Assembly (NCBI GenBank): GCA_019247715.1
Contig: JAFBAO010000090.1
Coordinates: forward strand, 1 to 64,000
DNA: 64,000 bases
Source of the DNA: Caulobacteraceae bacterium
GTDB lineage: Bacteria; Pseudomonadota; Alphaproteobacteria; Caulobacterales; Caulobacteraceae
Direction of reading: 5' to 3'
In this document: piece after piece, positions 17,791 through 30,386 of the stretch
Layout of the letters: each line of letters begins with the position of its first letter
Numbering within the stretch: the first letter of the stretch is position 1
Notes under the pieces: model-generated
Database searches by the model: none
What the model saw: only the letters and a program-made list of their open reading frames with translations
Told to the model about the DNA's origin: nothing
Position numbers and translations under genes: made by a program

Positions 17791-18561
17791 ATGCGATCTC
17801 CGGGTGACGGGAACGCGAGAGCTGACAATGGGGCGCGCCTCGTGAACGACATCGGCACGCGGCTGGAAGCCATCAGCGTGTGGCTACGCAAGCTCGACCC
17901 GGAAGCGACGTTCGATGCTCGCGACCGCAAGCTTCTCAGCGAAGCCGTCGCCGATCTGCACGCCTTCAGGGCGGGCCAGGTCCTCTCGAACGAAGGCGAT
18001 GGCGTCGGGACGGCGGTCCTCATCGTGCGGGGCATCGCCTGCCGCAGCAAGGAGACGCTCGGGGGTCGCCGACAGATCATCGCCATCTGCCTGCCGGGGG
18101 ACCTCTCCGAGCCGGGCGGCGCGGCGCTGGAAAAGACCGACTATTCGGTGCAGGCCCTGACCGCCGGCTGCGCGGCGCTGGTCCCCGCCCGGTCCCTGCG
18201 GGGGCTGGAAAAGCGCGAATCGATCGCCTTTGCGCTGAGGCGCGCCGAGGCCCGCGACAACGCGATCAGCCGCGAATGGATTTTGAACCTCGCGGCGCGG
18301 CCGGCCAAGGAGCGGATCGCCCACCTGCTGTGCGAGCTCGTGTCGCGGCTGCGCCAAGTCGGTCTGGTGCGCGGGAACGCTTGCGAGTTTCCGCTCTCGC
18401 AGCAGGTCTTGGCGGAAGCCACCGGCCTGTCGGCGGTCCACGTCAACCGGATCCTGCAGGATCTGCGCGCAGCCGGCCTCATCCGTCTGCAGGCGGGCAA
18501 GCTGGAGTTCCCGGACCCGCTTCGCCTCGAGGCGCTGGCGGAATTCAGCCCGCTCGTCTGA
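17791..18561 (+). CDS. Crp/Fnr family transcriptional regulator
   Basis: cNMP-binding-like N-terminus and HTH_Crp PLSQQVLAEATGLSAVHVNRILQDLRAAGLIRLQAGKLEF. Confidence 0.85.
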   Translation: MRSPGDGNARADNGARLVNDIGTRLEAISVWLRKLDPEATFDARDRKLLSEAVADLHAFRAGQVLSNEGDGVGTAVLIVRGIACRSKETLGGRRQIIAICLPGDLSEPGGAALEKTDYSVQALTAGCAALVPARSLRGLEKRESIAFALRRAEARDNAISREWILNLAARPAKERIAHLLCELVSRLRQVGLVRGNACEFPLSQQVLAEATGLSAVHVNRILQDLRAAGLIRLQAGKLEFPDPLRLEALAEFSPLV

Positions 18562-18774
18562 AGCACGATGCGATCAGGCACCGCCTGATAGGGCGCGCGG
18601 CGCTTCGCTTTGGACGCCGATCAAAAAGACGTGTGGCCCACGCCGATGTCATTTGCAGTTCGACGGGGGCGAACACAGTCTTTGGAGAGGTTCGCCGCGT
18701 GTCGAAGGAGGGGGCCGAGCTCCACCGGCCCAGGCGACGGCGGTGTCCATCGTCGTTTCGGGGACGTGACCGCC

Positions 18775-19089
18775 ATGAACCGTCACACCTTCTACCTGGA
18801 GCAGGCCGCGCGTTGCTCCGAACGGAGCCGCAGGGTTCGCGATCCGCGGCGCCGCCAGCTTCTGATGATGGAACGTCAGGACTGGCTCGCCCTGGCCCAT
18901 CGGCTGGAGAGGGCCAGCGCCGACGCCATCCAAGCCAAGCTGAAGGCCCTGGTGGCGCTTCAGTCCTGCCCGGGCGCTGACGCCTCGAGCGCCAGGATCA
19001 CCGAGAGGGCGCCGGCCCTCTCGCCTGCGCCGCCCACGCCGGGTCGCGCGCCTATCGTCCCTCCAGCAGCCGGAGCGTCGCCCGGATAG
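18775..19089 (+). CDS. Small hypothetical protein
   Basis: MNRHTFYLEQAARCSERSRRVRDPRRRQLLMMERQDWLALAHRLER; start at ATG 18775 within a longer ORF. Confidence 0.55.
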   Translation: MNRHTFYLEQAARCSERSRRVRDPRRRQLLMMERQDWLALAHRLERASADAIQAKLKALVALQSCPGADASSARITERAPALSPAPPTPGRAPIVPPAAGASPG

Positions 19090-19447
19090 CTTCGATCGTG
19101 TCGCGGGCCTGCCTGATGCCGGCGGCCACCTCGGCGCCCAGAGCCATTCGCTCCCGATGCATCGCGCTGAGCCGCGCGTGCAGTTCGCCAAACCGGTCTC
19201 GGAACGCCGGCCGCGACGGCTGAAGCGCTTCCTCGAACGGCAGTTCCGCGAGCAACCGGCGATCTCGGTCGCGGATCTCCAGCCGGTGCGACATGGGATC
19301 CTCGCGACGCCCCAGCATGTCGCTGCTCATTTCGAGAACCGCCTGGTGAGCGTCCAGGTAGGCCGCCTCGAAGCTCTCGAATTCGCACCCGTGCTCGTCT
19401 TCGCTTCGCTCGGCGCGGCTGACCAGATCGAAGAAATACAGACCCAT
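19052..19447 (-). CDS. Hypothetical protein, DUF6894-like
   Basis: MGLYFFDLVSRAERSEDEHGCEFESFEAAYLDAHQAVLEMSSDM: YFF...D..G.....F....A..DA pattern. Confidence 0.6.
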   Translation of the reverse strand: MGLYFFDLVSRAERSEDEHGCEFESFEAAYLDAHQAVLEMSSDMLGRREDPMSHRLEIRDRDRRLLAELPFEEALQPSRPAFRDRFGELHARLSAMHRERMALGAEVAAGIRQARDTIEAIRATLRLLEGR

Positions 19448-19553
19448 CGGCTTCCACCCGGTTTGGTTGTCCGCTGACCGAATTCTACAGGAGCGTCCTC
19501 CGCTTATAACGCACTGTGCGGCGCAGGCGCCATACAGCCTGCCCGCGGCGGGT

Positions 19554-20987
19554 TCAAACGAGCGAGAAGGGATAGGGCGAGATCGACTTGCTGAAATCGT
19601 CCACCAGCAGGGTGCGGCTCAAGGGCTCGGCCGCGCGCTGCGGACAGGCCGCCCGCTCGCAGATCCGGCAGGCCGGTCCGATCTCGGTGACGATCGGTGA
19701 GGCCAAGTCGAGCCCCCGCGCATAGATGAGCCTCGGCGCATACTTGAGCTCGCATCCGAGGCCCAGGGCCAGCTCGGCGTCCTCCTCCGAATAGGGGCCG
19801 GAAACCCTGGTCACGGTCCGCGCCAAGGTGAAGAAGCGCGCCCCGTCTGGCGTCTCGACGATCTGGGTGACGATCCGGCCGGGCGTGCGGAAGGCCTGAT
19901 GGACCCGCCACCTGGGGCAGGCGCCGCCGAACCGAGAAAAGGGAAAATTGGCGCCGGCGAACCGCTTGGACACGTTGCCGGCCGAATCCACCCTCAGCAT
20001 GAAGAAGGGGATTCCCCTGGCCGTGGGCCTGGAGAGGGTCGTCACCCGATGGCAGACCTGCTCGAAGCTGGCGCCGAAGCGCGCGCCGATCTGCTCGAGG
20101 TCGTGGTCGGTCCGCTGGCAGGCCTCGAGGAACGCCGGGTAGGGCATCAGCATGGCGCCGGCCAGATAGTTGGCCAGCGAGACCTTGAGCAGGCGCCGGG
20201 TGGGGGAATCCGGCGGCCTCGCCTTCTCGAGCAGCGTCCCGATCGCGCCGTCTTGCTCGGCCAGCGCCAGCTGATAGGCCACCGCGAAGGCGGACCCCGA
20301 GGCGGGCAGCATTTCCGAGATCATCAGCCGGCGGCGGTGATGATCGTAGCGGCGCACCGAATCCGGCAGCACGTCCGGCGGCACGATGCGCACCTGGATG
20401 TTGTGGCGCTCGGCGAGCCGCGCGCGGCCGGCGGCGAAGAAGCCGTGCGGCTCGGCCTTCAGCTCGGCGGCGACCCGCTCGCCCGCCTCGTCGAGCTCGG
20501 CGAAGAAGTTGCGCTGGCCCTGGATATAGTCGCGCACCCAGTCGGAGGGGGTGAGCGCCACGCCTTCGGCGCCGTCCTCGGCCCTGGCGGTCGCCCCGAG
20601 TTCGGCGAAGCGTCGCCGCTCCGCATAGGCCCGGTAGAGCCGGACGATCGCGTCGGCGACCCCCGGGGTGTTCTCGGCGACGTCGGCGATCTCATGGCGG
20701 GCGAGGCCGAGGTCCCGAAACAGCGGATCGGCGAAGACCTCGCCAAGGTCCTGGGCCCCCGCCGCTTCGTGGTCGGCCGACAGGCTGCGGATGTCGATGT
20801 CGTACACCTCGGCGAGCCGCAGCAGCACCTGGGCGGTCACGGGCCGCTGGTTGTGCTCGAGGTGGTTCAGATAGCTCGGCGAGACCCCCAGGTCCTCGGC
20901 CATCCGCGTCTGGGTGCGGCCGAGCTCGCGCCGCAGCCTGCGGAGCCTCGGCCCCAAAAACAGTTTCCGTTCCGGCGCCTGAGCCAT
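19554..20987 (-). CDS. XRE/ScfR-RamB-type regulator (short-chain fatty acyl/glyoxylate regulator family) with IrrE-like domain
   Basis: N-terminal [58 protein letters not shown]-terminal Cys-containing domain ([13 protein letters not shown]); divergent from aceA. Confidence 0.85.
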   Translation of the reverse strand: MAQAPERKLFLGPRLRRLRRELGRTQTRMAEDLGVSPSYLNHLEHNQRPVTAQVLLRLAEVYDIDIRSLSADHEAAGAQDLGEVFADPLFRDLGLARHEIADVAENTPGVADAIVRLYRAYAERRRFAELGATARAEDGAEGVALTPSDWVRDYIQGQRNFFAELDEAGERVAAELKAEPHGFFAAGRARLAERHNIQVRIVPPDVLPDSVRRYDHHRRRLMISEMLPASGSAFAVAYQLALAEQDGAIGTLLEKARPPDSPTRRLLKVSLANYLAGAMLMPYPAFLEACQRTDHDLEQIGARFGASFEQVCHRVTTLSRPTARGIPFFMLRVDSAGNVSKRFAGANFPFSRFGGACPRWRVHQAFRTPGRIVTQIVETPDGARFFTLARTVTRVSGPYSEEDAELALGLGCELKYAPRLIYARGLDLASPIVTEIGPACRICERAACPQRAAEPLSRTLLVDDFSKSISPYPFSLV

Positions 20988-20995
20988 GGTCGAGC

Positions 20996-21037
20996 TTTGT
21001 CACATCTTTACATGTTTGTCTACGTATACTTTGACTA
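20996..21037. promoter_or_regulatory. Candidate regulator-binding region between the ScfR-like gene and aceA
   Basis: Three related octamers in an AT-rich patch: TTTGTCAC (20996), TTTGTCTA (21015), TTTGACTA (21030). Confidence 0.4.
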
Positions 21038-21132
21038 AATGGCCTTTGAACGCTCATTCCCCTCTATTCCCGCGGAACGCCAGCGCTTATCGGTCAATTC
21101 TGTACAACGGCACTTGTCCGCTGGAGCGAGCC

Positions 21133-22419
<1,287 letters not shown>

Positions 22420-22484
22420 GCTCCTGGCTCGAACGTGCGGGCGCGCCGCGTCGTAGATTCAACACGATGCAGGGCTCGATTTGA

Positions 22485-22511
22485 GGGGTCGGACCGGTTC
22501 GGTCCGACCCC
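22485..22511. terminator. Strong hairpin between aceA and aceB (terminator/attenuator or processing stem)
   Basis: ggggtcggaccg-gtt-cggtccgacccc: 12-bp perfect stem, 3-nt loop; no obvious T-tract. Confidence 0.6.
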
Positions 22512-22554
22512 GCCGGGCTCAAGCGGGGCGCAGCTCGCCCCTTAGGAGGCCCCC

Positions 22555-24174
<1,620 letters not shown>

Positions 24175-24270
24175 CGGCCACCTGCCGATTGCAAAGGCAG
24201 ATGTGAAATTCTTGTGAGTCTCGTCGGCCTGCCCGTGACACCGGTCGCCCTCCGGATTTATGGTCAAAAC

Positions 24271-24534
24271 ATGGCGATCGAGATCACCCGCTTCGATCCT
24301 GACCAGGCGCCCCTGGATGCGCCCGGCGCCGTGATCGTGCGCGAGCTGACGCCTGGCCATACCGACGTGCGGTTCATCGCCAAACAGGGACCGCTGCTGG
24401 TCTATTCCTCGGACCTGGAGCGGGGCGATGATCTCGAGCAGGCAGTCGGCTGGGCGGTGAACTGGGCCACCCTGCGAAAGATCGACCGTATCTACGTCGA
24501 GGGGCGTTCGTCCGCCATGACCTTCCCCGGCTGA
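24271..24534 (+). CDS. Small hypothetical protein
   Basis: MAIEITRFDPDQAPLDAPGAVIVRELTPGHTDVRFIAKQGPLLVYSSDLERGDDLEQAVGWAVNWA...; coding-like composition. Confidence 0.5.
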   Translation: MAIEITRFDPDQAPLDAPGAVIVRELTPGHTDVRFIAKQGPLLVYSSDLERGDDLEQAVGWAVNWATLRKIDRIYVEGRSSAMTFPG

Positions 24535-24549
24535 CGCCTCGCCGGTCGG

Positions 24550-25443
24550 TCACTCCGCCTGCCCCGGCCGTCCCCGATAGACGTAAGGCCCGAAACTGCC
24601 GTCCAGCACGTCGGCGTGGCCGAGCACCCGGCCGGTGACCCGGCTGGGATCGACCAGGCAGAGGCGGACCGCCGCCTCGGCGAACGCCTCCGGCGTCGCC
24701 GTCTCGGCGTGGCCGCGTGAATAGTAGGCAAGGCCCGGCGTCATGATGGGAAGGGTGGGCGCGAGGGCGTTGATGACGATGCGGCGGTCGGCGAGCTCGT
24801 AGGCGCAGCACTGGGTCAGGTGCTCCAGCGCCGCCTTCGAACCTCCATATCCGGCCAGCACCCCGTCGCTGCGCGCCGGATACGGCCCCTCGCCGGGCAT
24901 CCGCGAGGCGCCGGAGCTGATGTTGACGATCGCGCCGCCGCCGGCCGCCAGCATGTCGGGGACCACGAGCTGGCTCAGCTCGTAAGCGGCGAACACCAGC
25001 TCGAAGTGCCGGCGATAGGCGGGCAGCGGCGTGGTCACGAAGGTCGGGAAGTCGGCCTTGGCGGCCGAGTTTGCGCCGGCGGCGGGAGCGCGCTGCGGTT
25101 TCGCCCCCTCCCCCGCTCTCGGCGGGCGTCCCGGCGCGGTGAAGGCGGCGTTGTTCACCAGGATGCTGATCGGCCCGAGCGCGGTCCGGGCGTCTTCCAC
25201 CAGCCGTCGCCGGTCCTCGGGCTCGAGCAGGTCGGCCTGGATCGCCACCGCCCGTCCGCCGGCTTCGATGATCGCCGCCACCGTCTCGCCGATCGTGCCC
25301 GGAAGCCGCTCGTCCCAGACCTCCACCGTACGCGCCGCCACCGCGATCTTGGCGCCCTCGGCGGCCATCGCCATGGCGATGGCCCGGCCCAGTCCGCGGC
25401 TCGCGCCGGTGACGATGGCGGTGCGTCCCTCGAGCCTTCCCAT
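24550..25443 (-). CDS. SDR family oxidoreductase
   Basis: MGRLEGRTAIVTGASRGLGRAIAMAMAAEGA; ILVNNAAF; YGGSKAALEHLTQ. Confidence 0.88.
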   Translation of the reverse strand: MGRLEGRTAIVTGASRGLGRAIAMAMAAEGAKIAVAARTVEVWDERLPGTIGETVAAIIEAGGRAVAIQADLLEPEDRRRLVEDARTALGPISILVNNAAFTAPGRPPRAGEGAKPQRAPAAGANSAAKADFPTFVTTPLPAYRRHFELVFAAYELSQLVVPDMLAAGGGAIVNISSGASRMPGEGPYPARSDGVLAGYGGSKAALEHLTQCCAYELADRRIVINALAPTLPIMTPGLAYYSRGHAETATPEAFAEAAVRLCLVDPSRVTGRVLGHADVLDGSFGPYVYRGRPGQAE

Positions 25444-25615
25444 GCCTGTCTTCCTCCTACCGCACGAGCCTAGAGGGGATGGCCGACGATGGGAACCAGG
25501 CGGCCTGCGACCGGCCGCGGCGAGGCTCCCCGGCTGGCGCTGGGCGTTGGCAGCCTTCCGCCGTCTCGTCCGTTGACGCTGCGGGTCCTCGCGGACCCTG
25601 CGCCAGGAGGGCGAG

Positions 25616-26635
25616 GTGAGCGTCGCCGAAACGGGAGGCCGAGGGCCGCGCCGATCGCTGATCGGGGTTCGCTCGTTCGCCCTTGGCCTCGCGGCCGGCC
25701 TGCTGGCCGCCTTCGTGGAGGCCAGTCGGGCGCGCGACGCAAAGCCGAACCGTCCGCGTTGGTTGGCCGAGGTCCACGAAACGCCCACCTCCATCCCCCT
25801 CTCGGGCTGGCGCCGCGCGGCGGTCCGGAGCCTTCGGAAGTTCGGCCAGGACCGCATTCCCGCCGCCGCCGCCGGGGTCACCTACTTCACCCTGCTGGCG
25901 CTCTTCCCCGCCATCAGCGGCTTCGTTTCCCTCTACGGCCTCATCGCCAATGTCTCCGACGTGCGCCGCGAGGTGGTGGCGCTCTCCGGGATCCTGCCGA
26001 GCGGCGCCATCAGCGTGGTGAGCGACGAGCTCACCCGCCTCACCAGCACCGACCATGCAGGGCTGGGCGTGGCGTTCTTCGTGAGCCTCGCGGTTTCGAT
26101 CTGGAGCGCCAACGCCGGGGTCAAGTCCGTCATCGACGGGCTCAACGTCGCCTACGAGACCAAGGAGCACCGGGGTTTCATCAGCCTCACCTTGACCTCC
26201 CTCGCCTTCACCACCATCGGCATCCTGGTCTCGGTGCTCGGCCTCGCCCTGGTGGTCGGGGCGCCGGCGGGGATGGAGGCGCTGGGGCTGCCGGGCTGGG
26301 CGGCCGGCGCGTTCGACGCCGCCCTGCTGGTCACCGTCGTGACCCTCGCCCTGTCGCTGCTCTACAAGTTCGGCCCTTGCCGCCCCCGCGCCCGCTGGCG
26401 CTGGATCACCCCCGGCGGCGTCATCGGATCGGTGGGGTGGATCGCCATGTCGGCGCTCTTCTCCTGGTACGTGGCCAACTTCGGCCACTACAACAGAACC
26501 TACGGGTCGCTCGGCGCCGTCATCGGCGCGCTCACCTGGATCTGGCTTTCGGTGATGGTGGTGCTGCTCGGGGCAGAGTTCAATTCCCAGATCGAACGGG
26601 AATCGAACACCTCGAAGGCCGAGCGGTCGGCTTAG
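25616..26635 (+). CDS. YihY/BrkB family membrane protein
   Basis: [51 protein letters not shown]-like; [38 protein letters not shown] start. Confidence 0.85.
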   Translation: MSVAETGGRGPRRSLIGVRSFALGLAAGLLAAFVEASRARDAKPNRPRWLAEVHETPTSIPLSGWRRAAVRSLRKFGQDRIPAAAAGVTYFTLLALFPAISGFVSLYGLIANVSDVRREVVALSGILPSGAISVVSDELTRLTSTDHAGLGVAFFVSLAVSIWSANAGVKSVIDGLNVAYETKEHRGFISLTLTSLAFTTIGILVSVLGLALVVGAPAGMEALGLPGWAAGAFDAALLVTVVTLALSLLYKFGPCRPRARWRWITPGGVIGSVGWIAMSALFSWYVANFGHYNRTYGSLGAVIGALTWIWLSVMVVLLGAEFNSQIERESNTSKAERSA

Positions 26636-27198
26636 TCCTTGGCCCGCTCCACGTACGAGCCGTCGGCGGTCATGACCACGATGCGCGTGCCGGCGGTGAT
26701 GTAGGTGGGCACCATGGTGCGCACGCCGTTGGAGAGCACGGCAGGCTTGTAGGAGCCGGAGGCGGTCTGGCCCTTCACGGTGGGTTCGGTCTCGACGATC
26801 TCGAGGGTGGCTCGGGTGGGAAGCTCGATGGCGATGGGCGAGCCGTCGTGGAGCGAGAGGGTCACCGCCATCCCGTCGGCGAGGTAGGCCGCGCCGTCCC
26901 CCACCATCTCGGCGCTCACGGTCACCTGGTCATAGGTCTCCGGGTTCATGAAATGGAACCCCTCCCCGTCCTGGTAGAGGAAGGTGAACTCCCGCTCGTC
27001 CACGAAGGCGCGCTCCACCTGCTCGGTGGTGCGGTAGCGCTCGGAAACCTTCACCCCGTCGGAGATGCGCCGCATGTCGAGCTGGGTCACCGGGGTGCCT
27101 TTGCCCGGATGGATGTTCTCGACGCTGAGCACGACGTAGAGCCGCCCGTCGATGTCCACGACCGAGCCCTTGCGGAGCGAACTGGCTGCAACCTTCAC
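26632..27198 (-). CDS. efp: Elongation factor P
   Basis: [39 protein letters not shown]...; PGKG loop with K33, equivalent to the beta-lysylated Lys; [14 protein letters not shown]-like C-domain ([25 protein letters not shown]). Confidence 0.95.
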   Translation of the reverse strand: MKVAASSLRKGSVVDIDGRLYVVLSVENIHPGKGTPVTQLDMRRISDGVKVSERYRTTEQVERAFVDEREFTFLYQDGEGFHFMNPETYDQVTVSAEMVGDGAAYLADGMAVTLSLHDGSPIAIELPTRATLEIVETEPTVKGQTASGSYKPAVLSNGVRTMVPTYITAGTRIVVMTADGSYVERAKD

Positions 27199-27343
27199 GA
27201 ACAGACCTCGAGGCTTGGCCGCGGCGCCCCCAGCGTCCCGGCTCTCTCTGCGCGCGCACCTACACGCCGGGCGCCGGGAAGACCAGGGGTCTGTCGGCGC
27301 TATCGCAGCTGGATACAGCCCAGCCGATCAGGCTTCCGGACGC

Positions 27344-27571
27344 CTACGCCTGCCCGGATTCGCCGTCGCTGTCCGCCAAGCCGAAATCCTTGGACATGAT
27401 ATCGGGATCGCTGACCGAGAACCCCTCGGCGACCAGCCCCCGCTTTAGGAGCTCCCGCACCGCCGATGCGCGGCTGGGCATGCGCCGCGAAAATCGCCAA
27501 TCGTCCACCAGCGCCAGCTCCGCCTTCGTAAGCATGATCTGGAGGCGTTCGCCTCGGTTCGGCTCGGACAT
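27344..27571 (-). CDS. Small ribbon-helix-helix-like protein
   Basis: MSEPNRGERLQIMLTKAELALVDDWRFSRRMPSRASAVRELLKRGLVAEGF: RHH-like beta-helix-helix pattern (RLQIMLTKAELALVDDWR...SRASAVRELLKRGL). Confidence 0.65.
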   Translation of the reverse strand: MSEPNRGERLQIMLTKAELALVDDWRFSRRMPSRASAVRELLKRGLVAEGFSVSDPDIMSKDFGLADSDGESGQA

Positions 27572-27621
27572 GTCGCTCACCACCCGTCGCCATTTACGGC
27601 TTCGGCTATAAGGCAGTCAAC

Positions 27622-27631
27622 AACATATGTT
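27622..27631. promoter_or_regulatory. Palindrome AACATATGTT upstream of the RHH-like gene
   Basis: 10-bp perfect palindrome in an AT-rich intergenic stretch. Confidence 0.35.
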
Positions 27632-27828
27632 ACGCCGGAGGCTATTAAACCGTCTCTTACTCAAAAAGCGCCAAAGACGCCGTTTTTGGTCCCCGCGCAT
27701 TCGTAGCAAGAGACCGGATCAGCGTGTAGTGTGCAAAATTGGGTTAATATCGACACTGTTCAAATAAAACTGGTTGATATGCGATATCTCACAAACTAAA
27801 ATCAATATTTGTCGGGTGTGATCTGAGG

Positions 27829-28035
27829 GTGATTCATCGTCCGATCTTCGTGACCGACGACCGATATGCGGTTCCCACGCTCAGGATCGTGCAGGCGGCC
27901 TCGACCGCCCTGGCCGTTGAGCTAGCCAAGCGCGTGCTGCAGGAATCGTCTCACCACAAGGGCGTCGAGCTCTGGGAAGCCGACGCGCTGGTGCTTTCGC
28001 TCGGCGAAAGGATGGCGCACGCCTCCTCCTCTTGA
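27829..28035 (+). CDS. Small hypothetical protein
   Basis: MIHRPIFVTDDRYAVPTLRIVQAASTALAVELAKRVLQESSHHKGVELWEADALVLSL; GTG start; plausible composition. Confidence 0.5.
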   Translation: MIHRPIFVTDDRYAVPTLRIVQAASTALAVELAKRVLQESSHHKGVELWEADALVLSLGERMAHASSS

Positions 28036-28113
28036 GGCGCTTACGGCCAGGCGAATTCATGCCCGCCGCGCCGGCTTGCGGCGCTTGCGTGTTGGGGGCA
28101 TCAGAGCCTCGCC

Positions 28114-29163
28114 TTGTCCGATACGCCGCCTTCGTCCCGCGCCGAGCTCCACCAAGGCCGCCGCCCGCGGCTGCTGGCCAGGAACGCGCTCACGCGCGCG
28201 GTCCGCGGATGGTTCGAGGCGCAAGCATTCGTCGAGGTGGAGACGGCCGCGCTGCAGGTCTCGCCGGCGGCCGAGGCCCACCTGCACCCCTTCTCCGCCG
28301 ATCTGATCGCCCCTTCGGGCGAACGACGCCCGCTGCATCTGCGCACCTCGCCGGAATTCGCCTGCAAGAAGCTGCTGGCGGCGGGCGAGACCAGGATCTT
28401 CGAGTTGGCCAGGGTCTGGCGCAACCGCGAGCGCGGCCCCCTCCACCATCCGGAGTTCACCCTCCTCGAATGGTACCGTGCGCAGGCGCCCTACGAGGCG
28501 CTGATGGAGGACTGCGCCGCCTTGCTGGCGCTGGCGGCCCGGACCGGCGGCCGTGAGCGCTTCGCCTGGCGCGGGCGCGAGATGGACCCCTTCGCCGAAC
28601 CCGGGCGCCTAAGCCTGGCCGAGGCTTTCGACCGTTTCGCCGGGATCGATCTGCTGGCCACCGTCGCCGCGGACGGCGAGGCCGACCGCGACGCCCTGGC
28701 CCACGCCGGGCGGGCCGCCGGCGTGCGGGTCGCGGACGACGACAACTGGAGCGACGTGTTCAGCAAGGTGCTCACCGCCCTCGTCGAGCCCCGCCTCGGG
28801 CTTGGCCGGGCGACCATCCTCTGCGAATACCCGGCCCCGGCGGCGGCGCTCGCCCGCCTGAAACCCGCGGAGCCCAGGGTCGCCGAGCGGTTCGAGCTCT
28901 ACGCCTGCGGCGTTGAGCTCGCCAACGCCTTCGCCGAGCTCACCGATGCCGCCGAGCAGCGCCGGCGGCTCGAGGCCGAGATGGCCGAGAAGCAGAGGCT
29001 TTATGGCGAGCGCTTCCCCATCGACGACGACTTCATCGCCGCGGTGGGCGAGATGCCCCCCGCCGCCGGCGCCGCCCTCGGCTTCGACCGCCTGGCGATG
29101 CTGGCGCTGGGCGCGGACAGGATCGACGACGTCCTCTGGTCGCCGGTGGCGGACGTTCGCTGA
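28114..29163 (+). CDS. epmA: EF-P--(R)-beta-lysine ligase-like (EpmA/GenX/PoxA, LysRS paralogue)
   Basis: Class II aaRS core without anticodon-binding domain: RTSPEFACKKLLAAGETRIFELARVWRNRERGPLHHPEFTLLEWYRA; GVELANAFAELTDAAEQRRRLEAEM; TTG start probable. Confidence 0.88.
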   Translation: MSDTPPSSRAELHQGRRPRLLARNALTRAVRGWFEAQAFVEVETAALQVSPAAEAHLHPFSADLIAPSGERRPLHLRTSPEFACKKLLAAGETRIFELARVWRNRERGPLHHPEFTLLEWYRAQAPYEALMEDCAALLALAARTGGRERFAWRGREMDPFAEPGRLSLAEAFDRFAGIDLLATVAADGEADRDALAHAGRAAGVRVADDDNWSDVFSKVLTALVEPRLGLGRATILCEYPAPAAALARLKPAEPRVAERFELYACGVELANAFAELTDAAEQRRRLEAEMAEKQRLYGERFPIDDDFIAAVGEMPPAAGAALGFDRLAMLALGADRIDDVLWSPVADVR

Positions 29164-29249
29164 GCCAGTCGCGAGCTTCGTGGTTGAGACAGCCGTGCGG
29201 GGCGGGCGCCGGCGTTGATCGCAAGCCCGCCAGGGCCTAAGCGGCCCGG

Positions 29250-30386
29250 ATGATCCGCGCCAAGCCCCTGACGACCCCGGCCGCGCTCGCCGGCGCCGGC
29301 CTCGTGGCGCGGGAACGGGTGGCTGCGCTGGGAAAGGTCGCGGCGCGCTACGCCGTGGCGGTGACGCCGGCCATCGCCGCGCTGATCGACCCTGCCGATC
29401 CGGCCGATCCCATCGCCCGCCAGTTCGTCCCCCAGGAGGCGGAGCTCGCCATCTCGCCCGAGGAGCTGGCCGACCCGATCGGCGACGCCGCAAAGAGCCC
29501 GGTTCCGGGCATCGTCCACCGCTATCCCGACCGGGTCCTGCTCATGGCGACCCACACCTGCGCCACCTACTGCCGGTTCTGTTTCCGGCGCGAGCGGGTG
29601 GGCCCCAAGGGCGGCGGCCCCCTCTCCGGGACGGCGCTGGAGACGGCGCTGGCCTATATCGCGGCGCGCCCGCAGATCTGGGAGGTGATCCTGACCGGGG
29701 GCGATCCGCTGGTTCTCTCGCCCCGCCGGCTGGGCGCGCTGATCGCGCGGCTGGGCGACATCCCGCACGTGAAGGTGCTGCGGGTCCACACGCGCGCGCC
29801 GGCGGTCGACCCTGAGCGGATCACCGCGGCGCTCGTCAGGGCGCTGAAGCAGACGCCCAAGACGGTCTACGTCGCCCTCCACGCCAACCATCCCAAGGAG
29901 CTGACGCCCGCCGCCCGGGCGGCCTGCGCGCGGCTGATCGACGCCGGGATCCCCATGCTCAGCCAGACGGTGCTGCTGCGCGGGGTCAACGACGACGTCC
30001 ATATCCTCGAGGCCCTGATGCGCGCCTTCGTCGAGACCCGCATCAAGCCCTATTACCTGCACCATGGCGACCTCGCCCCCGGGACGTCGCACCTGCGCGC
30101 CACGATCGCCGAAGGGCAGGCGCTGATGCGGGCCCTGCGCGGGCGGGTCTCGGGGCTGTGCCAGCCGACCTATGTGCTGGACATCCCGGGCGGCCACGGC
30201 AAGGTCCCGATCGGTCCCGCCTACGTGCAGGCGGTCCAGGGCGGCCTGAGCATCGAGGATCCCGCCGGCCACACCCGCCCCTACCCGCCCCGAGCCGCGG
30301 GCGCTTGCCCGCCGGCCCCAGTTGGTGAAGAGGTGGCGTTCGAAGCCAGCGTCACCGACGCGGCGAAAAAAGCGAGAGACCCATGA
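29250..30386 (+). CDS. epmB: Lysine 2,3-aminomutase-like radical SAM protein (EpmB/KamA family)
   Basis: MATHTCATYCRFCFRRERVG (CxxxCxxC), EVILTGGDPLVLSPRRL, KPYYLHHGDLAPGTSHLR. Confidence 0.88.
   Translation: MIRAKPLTTPAALAGAGLVARERVAALGKVAARYAVAVTPAIAALIDPADPADPIARQFVPQEAELAISPEELADPIGDAAKSPVPGIVHRYPDRVLLMATHTCATYCRFCFRRERVGPKGGGPLSGTALETALAYIAARPQIWEVILTGGDPLVLSPRRLGALIARLGDIPHVKVLRVHTRAPAVDPERITAALVRALKQTPKTVYVALHANHPKELTPAARAACARLIDAGIPMLSQTVLLRGVNDDVHILEALMRAFVETRIKPYYLHHGDLAPGTSHLRATIAEGQALMRALRGRVSGLCQPTYVLDIPGGHGKVPIGPAYVQAVQGGLSIEDPAGHTRPYPPRAAGACPPAPVGEEVAFEASVTDAAKKARDP

Noticed and set aside
17529-18086. 185-aa minus-strand ORF over the Crp-type gene
   Set aside because: Antisense to a clear Crp/Fnr regulator with no motif of its own.
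27680-27720. Possible terminator ccaaa...tttttgg in the AT-rich island
   Set aside because: Stem is only about 5 bp with a 9-nt loop; not distinguishable from chance.
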